A DNA stretch of 10,575 nt from Trichomonas tenax (Eukaryota > Parabasalia > Trichomonadida > Trichomonadidae). The notes below the pieces were generated by a model, which was not told the DNA's origin, made no database searches, and saw only the letters and a list, made by a program, of their open reading frames with translations. The position numbers and the translations under genes are program-made. Below, piece by piece: positions 1 through 7,470 of the stretch; position 1 is the stretch's first letter, and each line of letters opens with the position of its first letter. The stretch is from the NCBI GenBank assembly GCA_023091735.1, contig JALKBU010001475.1, forward strand, positions 1-10,575, written 5' to 3'.

Positions 1-29
1 AATTTTTATTTTTTTTTTCTTCAAATTAT

Positions 30-323
30 TTGTTTATAATTCATATTTACCATGCAAGAAGGGATAATTTCGACCGAGTTTCTTGGTTTGGAGTGCAACA
101 AAAACTTGCAATGAACTACGTTTATGGGCTTCATACTCAGCGTGGAGTTTCAATCTATAAATGTCAGTATTGTTTAGACTCCAAAGATATTTATAACACT
201 TTTTATAAAAGTGACAATTTGCCCGCGCAAAAAAGTGACAATTTATTAATGAAAAGTGACTTTAAGGTTCTATGTCACTTTTTGATGTTCACTTTTGTCC
301 TAGACTCGTATGTTAGCCGATGA
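30..323 (+). CDS. Unrecognised short open stretch, possible gene fragment
   Basis: An open frame of 97 codons. Residues about 10-58 look protein-like: a mixed hydrophobic and charged stretch with a CQYC pair (CxxC) near residue 46. From about residue 60 the frame runs into the AAAAGTGAC repeat cluster, and the translation becomes repetitive (KSDN twice), so the last third is almost certainly not genuine protein. No initiator-like element sits close before the ATG at 30, although the window edge limits the view. I do not recognise a family. It may be the remnant of a trichomonad-specific protein cut by the repeat cluster, or it may be chance. Confidence that it is expressed is low. Confidence 0.18.
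   Translation: MFIIHIYHARRDNFDRVSWFGVQQKLAMNYVYGLHTQRGVSIYKCQYCLDSKDIYNTFYKSDNLPAQKSDNLLMKSDFKVLCHFLMFTFVLDSYVSR
207..299. repeat. Cluster of AAAAGTGAC-type repeats with a GC-rich box
   Basis: Within 93 bases there are two identical copies of AAAAGTGACAATTT (207-220 and 231-244), a third direct copy AAAAGTGACTTT (252-263), and inverted copies GTCACTTTT (274-282) and TTCACTTTTGTC (288-299). Between the first two copies lies CCCGCGCAAA (222-231), a striking GC-rich island in AT-rich DNA. Copies three and four form a perfect 9-bp inverted repeat with a 13-nt loop. The layout suggests the end of a degraded transposable element or a dispersed non-coding repeat. No family can be named from sequence alone. 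Confidence 0.6.
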
Positions 324-755
324 TTTTTCATGATGATCTCATAATTATAAACAATCATTAGATACAACATAAATAGGAATAAAGAGCATAGTAAGGATAA
401 GTGTCCCATCATCAAACTTTGATATTTTAATGATGAAATAAGAAAGAATTTAATTTGACGTGTAATCGAGTTTACATTACAATTAGTGTAATCACAAATA
501 AGCTCGATCTGCAGATCTAAATATATATTATATTAAACTTTAATTCAGATATAATATACACTTGCTAGTATTTCATATGATTAGATGACATTTGATACAT
601 GAAATTCATATTTTGAATGTTTTATAACTTCATATATACCTTTGTCAATTTTTACAAATCTGGCATGTAAAATTTTTGACAAAATATGAATTTTAATTGA
701 CACATAGTTTTTGTGTCTAAATTTAAAGTTTCGATGTCAAAATAAATATTTGTTA
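324..755. other. AT-rich spacer with no visible gene
   Basis: Both strands are broken by stops and no recognisable protein or RNA gene is seen. The segment is upstream of the nucleoporin gene and presumably contains its promoter-distal region. Confidence 0.6.
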
Positions 756-768
756 CCACTTTACATTT
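756..768 (+). promoter_or_regulatory. Weak candidate initiator for the nucleoporin gene
   Basis: The bases CCACTTTACATTT match 10 of 13 positions of a trichomonad initiator written as TCACTTTTCATTA (one version of TCAYTWYTCATTA). If A758 were the transcription start, the 5' leader would be 36 nt. The first base deviates from the consensus, so this is tentative. Confidence 0.3.
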
Positions 769-793
769 CAGAAAAAGAGACAAAAAATTTTTA

Positions 794-2053
794 ATGACTG
801 AGAGTACATCAACGACACAAACAGGAAGTACATGGGGAACTCAAAATAAAACTACTTCGTGGGGCCAAGGCAAGACAACGACAGGCGCCACGTGGGGCAA
901 AAATACTGTTACGCAGGCTGAACAACCAGTTGGCTGGGCCGGCGGCTCCGACCAAGTCACAAACTGGAACACACAGAAAGGTACATCCGGTGGATGGAAA
1001 AAAGCAAAACCTGAAGAACAAAAAACATCCGGATTTACATCCGGCGCAACTAAAACTACAGGATTCACAACAGGTCGCGGATTTGGTTCCACTGCTGAAC
1101 CAGGCACTGCTTGGGGCGCTCTAAAACGAAGAATCGACGAAAAGAATAACGCACAAGGACGAGGCACTGGAACAGCATCGTCATTTGGTGCTTCCCGTGG
1201 TGGATTTGGACAGAATAAAGGATTCGGACAATCTTCCGGCTTCGGTGCAAAATCAGGTTTTGGATCAGGCACCAGTGGTTTTGGAGCAACTGGATTCGGA
1301 GCAAACAAGACAACAGGAGGATTCGGACCGACAACAACAGGCGGTTTTGGATCAGGAACAGCCAGCAGCGTTAATACATATAAAACCAGTTATGGAACCG
1401 GAACTACAGGAACAGGCTACAAAGGAGCAACCGGATTCGGAGCAACAGGCTTTGGCGGCGGTTTCGGAGCTAAAGGTTTTGGTGCAAAAGCTATTCAAAT
1501 TCCTGTTGATTATAAAACAACACGCGGACAGCCATTCTTACATTGGGAATTCCAGATGGAAGGACCAAATCGTGAACCAGTTACATGGTTTATTAAACAT
1601 ATTGCAGCAATTCCGAGATTTAACCCATATCCGGTTGAAATGCTTCGTTGGTTTGATTATATTATCGGTGGTGGTATTAATTTACAAAATCTCAAACCTG
1701 CAGATCCAAATGCAAAAACAACATTTGGTGCTGCTGGCACAAACACATACAAGACTGGAGGTACCGGACTCACAACACAGAAAGAATACGTTCCTGTTGC
1801 TCCATGGACTGTTCCTTTGAAATTTATGGAACAGCCTGCACTTCCTGAGGTAATACCATTGCCATATGGAACACTCCCTGCATCCACACTTCCACAGGAA
1901 CCTCCAGCCATCAAAGTTGAAGATGAAGATGATATCAAAGTTACAGCGCGTGGCTTTTACAAGACAAACAAACTATTCCAGAAGATGCAAGATTATACTG
2001 GTGGATCTCACACACCAGGTTTGCGCCAGCTTACTCATTATACAGATGTTTAA
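794..2053 (+). CDS. FG-repeat nucleoporin with a Nup98-like GLEBS motif
   Basis: A 419-residue protein, expected to line the nuclear pore channel and dock the mRNA-export factor Rae1/Gle2. Residues 1-95 are Thr/Gly/Trp-rich with WG and GW dipeptides. Residues about 95-232 hold some 14 FG dipeptides, nearly all as GFG, in a Gly/Thr/Ser/Ala linker with few charges; a fifteenth FG lies near 313. Residues about 236-290 form an ordered segment. Residues 270-289 follow the pattern I-x-A-x3-[YF]-x5-E-x-L-R-x2-D-Y, matching the core of the Nup98 GLEBS motif in order and spacing. The C-terminal 100 residues are Pro-rich, then acidic (EDEDD), then basic/aromatic. The Nup98 autoproteolytic domain is absent and the length is far below that of Nup98/Nup145. 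The ATG at 794 opens the low-complexity region directly. Poly(A)-type TAAA sequences follow the stop at 2070 and 2078. The FG nucleoporin call is firm; the GLEBS assignment is a motif match made by eye. Confidence 0.83.
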   Translation: MTESTSTTQTGSTWGTQNKTTSWGQGKTTTGATWGKNTVTQAEQPVGWAGGSDQVTNWNTQKGTSGGWKKAKPEEQKTSGFTSGATKTTGFTTGRGFGSTAEPGTAWGALKRRIDEKNNAQGRGTGTASSFGASRGGFGQNKGFGQSSGFGAKSGFGSGTSGFGATGFGANKTTGGFGPTTTGGFGSGTASSVNTYKTSYGTGTTGTGYKGATGFGATGFGGGFGAKGFGAKAIQIPVDYKTTRGQPFLHWEFQMEGPNREPVTWFIKHIAAIPRFNPYPVEMLRWFDYIIGGGINLQNLKPADPNAKTTFGAAGTNTYKTGGTGLTTQKEYVPVAPWTVPLKFMEQPALPEVIPLPYGTLPASTLPQEPPAIKVEDEDDIKVTARGFYKTNKLFQKMQDYTGGSHTPGLRQLTHYTDV

Positions 2054-3766
2054 TTGAATTTTTGTTTTTTAAATTAATAAATGATAGAGTTTTAGATATG
2101 CTTATCAGTTTCATTCCATTAAGTCTCGTCGAACTATCAAAGAACAAAGCTAGAAAATATTATATATAAATAAAGGTGTTCGAACATAAATGAATAAATA
2201 CACAAGACAATATCACCACCTTTTACAGCACAGCTGACATGACATCTAACAATTCTAAATATTGCTTGCAATATTTGGGAATCTGACCACGGGAGGGGAA
2301 CATCTACTATCAACTAACTTAAGCTATATATTTATACATGTCATATAAGCATAATCAGAAAATAAATTAAATTATTTCGAGCCTAAATCATGATACCTAG
2401 AATCTCCTTTTTATGTAGATATTATATTTATAGTCAAAAGTATTTATCTCTCGTTCAGAAGATAAAAAGAGGTGTATTGACTTCGAGTGTCCACAGACAA
2501 CATCGCCAGTATGATCAATATGCTTTAGTAACGATAGGAATACACACTATCCGGTTGGATATTACTATTGTCGCTTATGTTGATCCACAATTTTCAATTT
2601 AGCAACAAATTACAAATTAAATCAACAAAAAGACAGCAGATGATATATGCGAATCATTGTATTCCATTCAATGATGTGTCAGTAGTATATAAAATGATAT
2701 TTAAAAATATAGATATTTTCTTATTTACTATTATGAGTTAAAAATGTATTATTAGAAGACAGTTCTGTCCGGTTGTGAGTGCACTTGATTAGTTTAAGCT
2801 TGATTGACCAAGAATATAACCAAAAATGCAAGGCAAAATTCAAAATAAATCCAAACTTTACAAATTATTTCAATTTTAAACATTTAATATATCATTGCTA
2901 ACACAATTTTAGTCATATACAGACGATACGTGTCAAAAAAATTGATACAAAAAGTACCTCTAACCGTTTGGTCGGGTAACTAAAAGCATCTGTATATATC
3001 GCATATATATATGACATTCTAAATTCATCAATTTTGGTCGCTAAATACCCAAAAATGGAATCAATACACTTCTTGGGTAATAGGAAAAGTATTGATGTAA
3101 ATTTAGGTTCGAATAAAAATAAAAAACTGTGATGGGCAATAAAAAGTAACCATTGTTTGCTATAAAGCTTTATCACGCGACAACACAGTGCCAGGATTCA
3201 AACAAAGCAACCTAGGAGATGCTCATTTGCACATGGCCACTTCCTCTAAAATTAACGAAAAATTTATTTTTTGGGAACTTTTCTGAAGCATTTCAGCTGC
3301 TTACACATTGGGTTGTTATATTCCATGGTCAGTTGAAAGAGCTAAAACTGAGTGCAAACTTTTACCGATTTTCATATTTTGATCTATGTGCTATATGCAG
3401 GCTATGCTCCAACAAATATTATTGAAAAGTGACTTTTGAAAGATCAAAGAAAAATTATATTGGGTCAATTTTGCTGCAAAATGCGTTGCTATATAAGAAT
3501 TTATGTAAATTTCAAAATATTTAGTGGCGTGAAATGACTTAAAACGTTTATTGAAATGAAGATAATTGTCTATAGAGTGATATTTTTGATTAAATAGTAA
3601 AAAACAGAATTTGAATGCATTGTAAATTTTGTAAAAAGAACCATATCATAAAAATTTTTTATTAACATAATATCGCAAAATAAAATAAAAACGGTTTTCC
3701 ACTTTTGTTCATTATCATTCAAATTTTTGAAATAAGACAATTATATCTCTATGGACAGTAAAAAGG
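2054..3766. other. Long spacer with no supported gene
   Basis: About 1.7 kb between the nucleoporin gene and the PAS/cyclase-type pseudogene. The open frames here (for example 2390-2602 plus, 2913-3176 minus, 3219-3425 plus) are short, lack a nearby initiator and show no recognisable domain. Small features are an inverted repeat at 2257-2276, a tRNA-like but unfoldable stretch on the minus strand near 3185-3260, and another AAAAGTGACTTT copy at 3425-3436, identical to the one at 252-263. The segment may include old repeat debris. Confidence 0.5.
2257..2276. repeat. Short perfect inverted repeat
   Basis: AAATATTGC and GCAATATTT are perfect 9-bp reverse complements separated by TT. This is a compact palindrome in non-coding DNA about 200 bases downstream of the nucleoporin stop, with no evident function. 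Confidence 0.6.
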
Positions 3767-3780
3767 TCATTTTCTTATTA
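3767..3780 (+). promoter_or_regulatory. Initiator-like element retained before the PAS/cyclase-type pseudogene
   Basis: TCATTTTCTTATTA resembles the trichomonad initiator TCAYTWYTCATTA with one extra base in the middle. A3769 would be the start of transcription, 35 nt before the position where the family-like protein frame appears to begin (3804). Confidence 0.4.
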
Positions 3781-3803
3781 ATTACAAAATTCAATCAAAA
3801 AAA

Positions 3804-5618
3804 CTGCTTGTTCAACATTTATCTGCTTCTAATAACAAAGCTTCGAGCGCTCGCGCTCCAGCGGCTAGATCTGTCAAGTGCAGCTTCAGATACACGTTTG
3901 ATAACTTGTTTCCACTGTATTATCACATGATTCACTCAATTCATTTGCCTGCTTGGTTTTCGACGGCTTGCACTGTCTTAATTTCCTTCCAGGTACTATT
4001 TTCATCGCTTTGGGTCTAAGCGCCAATGTTTGATCGAACTTCAGCGAATTAAATCATTTTTTTAAGCGATTCGTTAAAGTTTTTTACATTTCAAACCCCA
4101 ACAGATCACAGCGTCGACCACCTTATGACAGGATATATCTGTTTTACTGGCGCAATGGTCTCTCTTCTCTGGTTATGGTTTGTAATTCTTTACGAGCTCA
4201 AGAATTATTCAATCCTTAAGGTATTCTTGTATATCTCGGTCGTTATGATCGATATTGTTGAACCGTTATTCCTTATTCCATCAACATTCAGTGTATGTCA
4301 CGCGGTTTTATGTTTATTCTACGAAAATTGGCCCGCGTAATTGGATCCATTTCATACCTTACGTGCAGCTTTCATTTCGTTATTTCAATGTGTTTAAAGT
4401 CTCGAACAGTTGTATTAACGAATCTGACCTTCCAACTCTGCGATCCACTCATTTTCATCATTTTATTCATGGTTACATCGATATCTGTGATATTAACAGT
4501 CATTAGCAAATGGTTTGAAGTGTGGTCATATATTTTGATCGCTTTGATTCATATGTTTGTCACAGGATATGTTGTGTATAGGATCACATATTTACCATTC
4601 CCTATACTATGGAAAAACTCTGTCAGCTACTCGATCGGTTTAACATCCATTACTTTAGACATCAACTTTTTAATCCTCACAATTTTCAAGAAATTGACAC
4701 AAAATTACACCATTTATATCGCGATATCAGCATTCATTGCATGGAACATCATCACTCACTTCCTGTTCAAGCGGAAAATCAACAAACTTAAAATCATTTT
4801 AACGAATGAAGATGATGACAAATATGAATTGTTTAATTTGTTTTACGAGTTGCGAATGGGACAAGATTATCTTCATTCTATGCAATACATTATTTTAGTT
4901 ACGATTGGTAGCATTGCTTCAGTTATCAACTTCTTATTCTCTCAGATATACATCATGACATTCAATCGCGTTTGGAGGACAATGCTTCGGCTTATACAGA
5001 GACTTCCGCCGCAATTTGTTGCTTCATCATCACAGATCTTAAACTTCTTCAAGTATCACTCCAATCACAGTGCAGATGATGACAACGAGATGTCTCTTTC
5101 TAAATCCATTGTTTACAACACGAGCCAGACAATCATTAACATTAATCAACACGGAATAATCGAAATTATCAATCCTGCTGTTACACAGAACATCGGACTT
5201 ACTCCAGATCAAATGCTGGGTCAGTCAATCTCCAATTTTGCACCGATCCAAAAGAAGAATAAGATCGTTACACAGATAGAATCAATGACAATTGGAAAAG
5301 GACCAACATTCTGGCGAGATCATATTCCGCTTTACGATGAATCATCGAATGAAATTCCATATTTATAACCTGAACGAAATTGGATCAGTTGCAATAACAA
5401 ACAACATCATTCAAAATGACATAACAAACAAATTAGGTCATTATTCAACTGGCGAATGTGGTGCTGTAATTTCTATGACTTTTGATGAGTTTGTAGTGCT
5501 TCGGGAAAAAACTTGTGTTCCTTTTTATTTTGCTAAATATTATATAAGTTTCCCTCTTTCCAAAACATTACTCAAATATATGAATTATACAAAAAAATAC
5601 ATATCAAATTTTCTCTAG
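3804..5618 (+). pseudogene. Decayed transmembrane PAS / nucleotidyl-cyclase family gene
   Basis: Intact members are large trichomonad membrane receptors with many TM segments, a PAS sensor and a C-terminal adenylyl/guanylyl cyclase domain. Here the frame begins at CTG 3804, where an ATG is expected, 35 nt after an initiator-like element. A Ser/Ala-rich start leads into hydrophobic segments from about 3903, interrupted by TAA at 4017-4019 and 4050-4052. The same frame runs on to 4340, then coding shifts to the frame open over 4295-5368. That part has about six membrane spans (4330-4980) and, from about 5117, a PAS-like segment with the pattern I-I-N-I-N-x-x-G-I-I-E-I-I-N-P-A and later GLTPDQMLG. 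At about 5355-5368 the frame shifts again, and an open stretch of some 80 codons to 5618 shows no cyclase signature. A start lesion, two stops, two frame changes and no catalytic domain make it a pseudogene. Family placement is by overall architecture. Confidence 0.68.
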
Positions 5619-5624
5619 ATTCGG

Positions 5625-5654
5625 TGTTGATGATATTTTTCTGCATCATCAACA
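5625..5654. repeat. 10-bp perfect stem with 10-nt loop
   Basis: TGTTGATGAT (5625-5634) and ATCATCAACA (5645-5654) are exact reverse complements separated by 10 nt. The stem lies seven bases after the last open codon of the pseudogene and about 175 bases before the TCF25/Rqc1 initiator. It could form a hairpin in DNA or RNA; its role is unknown. Confidence 0.65.
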
Positions 5655-5829
5655 TTCACATTTTATCAACATGGCGATGATTGTTCATTATTATCTCTTC
5701 ATCACACTATACAACTCATTCATTGCTGTAATGCAATTGAAGAATAAAACGTTTTCATTTTTAGTTTTCTAAATCATAGTCTTTTGGCATTTGTCATTTT
5801 ACATGGCAATATTTTCGTTGATGATTTTG

Positions 5830-5839
5830 TCACTTTTCA
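5830..5839 (+). promoter_or_regulatory. Initiator element of the TCF25/Rqc1 gene
   Basis: TCACTTTTCA matches the first ten positions of the trichomonad initiator TCAYTWYTCATTA exactly. With A5832 as +1, the leader before ATG 5845 is 13 nt, the very short leader typical of T. vaginalis. Because the element lies downstream of the upstream in-frame ATG at 5791, it argues that 5845 is the true start. Confidence 0.75.
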
Positions 5840-5844
5840 AAAAA

Positions 5845-7107
5845 ATGAGTTCATCTGATGACGATAATCCGTTCGCTGGACTCGATTACAGCTCAGACGA
5901 CGGATACCAGAACGAAGAGGACGGTGAAGAGGAGATTTACATTCCTCCTGCGCCAGTAATCGCTGCTCCTCCGCCACCATTTGCGAAACCGAAGAAAGAG
6001 GAGAAAAAGGACGATGACAGTGATGCAGAATTCATGGAATTGATGGAACAGCACCAGAAAAAGCAAAAATTCAATCCTCCGAAACGCGAAGTCAGCGAAA
6101 AACTCAAATTTAACGTCGCACAAGAACTCATTGACCGCTACGATGAACAGGCGTTTGCAGATGCTGCGAAAATACCAAAAAGTGCTCCATTCAACAAATT
6201 TATCAACAGAAGAAGAGAATGGCCGAGTGTTGTGTCTTCTTCGTACAGAGTTCGAGAACTTCCGGGTGACAAATGTGAAGTTACATATACCGAATATGGA
6301 CTTTCTTGCAAGAAACAATTTGCAAAACTTGAAGAATTAAGAATTCAAGGCTCCATCATTCAAGATGCACTTCAAATTTTACCAATGGAACCGTTTTGTC
6401 CGCAGCTTCTTTATCCAGCATGCAATGTTGCCTTATTCCAAAGAGAATTCAATGTTGCGACTGATATAGCGCTAAGACTCACTTGGATTCTTCAACAGAC
6501 ACTTCCTCAGAACTTCAAACCTTCAAAGACGATCTTTGTTGGAGAAGCTGCGGGAACATTCCAAAATCTCGCTGCTTACATCGCTACTTTCTGCTTTAGA
6601 AGAGGCTGCTACACTACATCTGCCGCATTATGGAAGTTCTGCGTTGACAATTTCATGGAGGATGCTTCTTCTGCATTAATCGCTGCTGCAATTCCTGCTT
6701 TGTATGTTGGTGATAAAGATTTCATCGAGAGAACGCTCAACTCCGGCAGGAAAGTCAACAACGTTCCTATAACAGATTTACCGGATTGGAGGATCTGTTT
6801 GGCTCTTCTGGATGATAATGACGAGAAATTAAAGAAAGAATTATCTGTCTGGAGACACGCATTGCTTGGAGAAGAGTTAGATCCATCAACACCCGACAAA
6901 ATTGCAAGCATTGAGATTCTCGCAAAAAAGCGCCTTAGCGCTTACATCCAGAAGGATGATGTCGCAAGCAGAATCTCCAAACTCGAAAAGGAAGTTCCAA
7001 AAGATGATTCGCTTAGAGAGAAGTTAGTTTTGAGTTGGGCAGCATTCCAAGGAGAGATTCCTGTATTCCAGATTCTCGAAGAAGCTGCAATGCCTGTTGG
7101 ATCATAA
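5845..7107 (+). CDS. TCF25/Rqc1-family protein (ribosome quality control)
   Basis: A 420-residue protein. Yeast Rqc1 and human TCF25 act with the Ltn1/Listerin ligase on stalled 60S subunits, promoting ubiquitin-chain formation on nascent chains for Cdc48/p97 extraction. Residues 1-30 are Ser/Asp/Glu-rich, 31-50 Pro-rich, and 50-80 highly charged. The family core follows: FNKF...REWP at 116-127, GLSCK at 152-156, then helical repeats. Within these, PQLLYPACNVALFQREF (186-202) and the Arg-containing helix around 204-215 resemble the PYHxDSLLQLSD and later A..L.ER region of TCF25. The stretch AAYIATFCFRRGCYTTSALW-like (242-263) resembles its F.LAL....KRGC..TALE.CK helix. The C-terminus (340-420) is helical and charged. 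It is shorter than human TCF25, mostly through missing N- and C-terminal extensions. The start at 5845 rather than 5791 is chosen because of the initiator at 5830. The stop TAA is followed by A, giving an overlapping UAAA poly(A) signal. Confidence 0.78.
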   Translation: MSSSDDDNPFAGLDYSSDDGYQNEEDGEEEIYIPPAPVIAAPPPPFAKPKKEEKKDDDSDAEFMELMEQHQKKQKFNPPKREVSEKLKFNVAQELIDRYDEQAFADAAKIPKSAPFNKFINRRREWPSVVSSSYRVRELPGDKCEVTYTEYGLSCKKQFAKLEELRIQGSIIQDALQILPMEPFCPQLLYPACNVALFQREFNVATDIALRLTWILQQTLPQNFKPSKTIFVGEAAGTFQNLAAYIATFCFRRGCYTTSAALWKFCVDNFMEDASSALIAAAIPALYVGDKDFIERTLNSGRKVNNVPITDLPDWRICLALLDDNDEKLKKELSVWRHALLGEELDPSTPDKIASIEILAKKRLSAYIQKDDVASRISKLEKEVPKDDSLREKLVLSWAAFQGEIPVFQILEEAAMPVGS

Positions 7108-7108
7108 A
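7105..7108 (+). promoter_or_regulatory. UAAA poly(A) signal overlapping the stop codon
   Basis: The stop TAA at 7105-7107 plus A7108 makes TAAA, the tetranucleotide known to serve as poly(A) signal in T. vaginalis, often including the stop codon. Further TAAA-like motifs lie close by. Confidence 0.45.
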
Positions 7109-7160
7109 TTTATTTTATTTATTGTTTTTAGTGTCTATATAAATGAAAGAAATATTTCAA

Positions 7161-7470
7161 CTAAAATCCGACTTCACTCGCAGTTAATAAATTCATATTT
7201 GGTGCTTTCATCTCTTCAGTGTCTGTGAACTGCTGATACCTGCTCTTGCGCCTTTTGATGATGCAGACTACTGCCACAAAGATAACTGCAATAATAACAG
7301 CACTGATGACAGAAACTGCAATTATGATTATATTTTTGCTATCGAGCTTCTTAGTCTTTCCATCCTTTGAATCATCGACTCCTTCATTTGGATTGCTTGG
7401 AGATGTTGTAAATGGCCGAGGTTGGGTGGTTGGATTCTCAGATGTTGGATTAACTGGTGTTTTTGTTGAT
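7161..7470 (-). pseudogene. C-terminal remnant of a trichomonad surface membrane protein
   Basis: Reading the minus strand down to TAG at 7163-7161 gives about 100 residues with the layout of a type I surface-protein end. First comes a Pro/Thr/Ser/Asn-rich stalk (about 7460-7380), then an Asp/Lys-rich stretch, and then one strongly hydrophobic span of about 28 residues rich in I, V and A (7342-7257). The span is followed by KRRK and a cytoplasmic tail of about 30 residues. The tail contains YQQF, a YxxΦ-type endocytic signal, and ends LLTASEVGF. This is the arrangement seen in BspA-like and related trichomonad adhesin-type proteins. The ectodomain is missing: upstream, the frame loses its composition near 7460-7475 and meets a stop near 7528, where plus-strand Maverick coding takes over. 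It converges with the TCF25/Rqc1 gene, stop to stop, with 53 nt between. No start codon is present, so this is a truncated relic. Which surface family it came from cannot be told from the tail. Confidence 0.62.

Noticed and set aside
809..1820. Several open frames on both strands inside the nucleoporin gene
   Set aside because: They are shadows of the low-complexity Gly/Phe/Thr repeats, which keep other frames open.
3185..3260. tRNA-like stretch on the minus strand (GAGCA, CTCCTAG, TTTGAATCCTGG)
   Set aside because: The T-stem does not pair, the conserved C in the T-loop is a T, and no acceptor stem can be formed. Coincidence or a very degraded relic.
2390..3425. Short open frames at 2390-2602, 2913-3176 and 3219-3425
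   Set aside because: No domain, no initiator within the usual short leader distance, and AT-rich composition typical of spacer.
5893..6911. Minus-strand open frames across the TCF25/Rqc1 gene
   Set aside because: They mirror the acidic N-terminus and helical core of the sense gene and have no recognisable domain.
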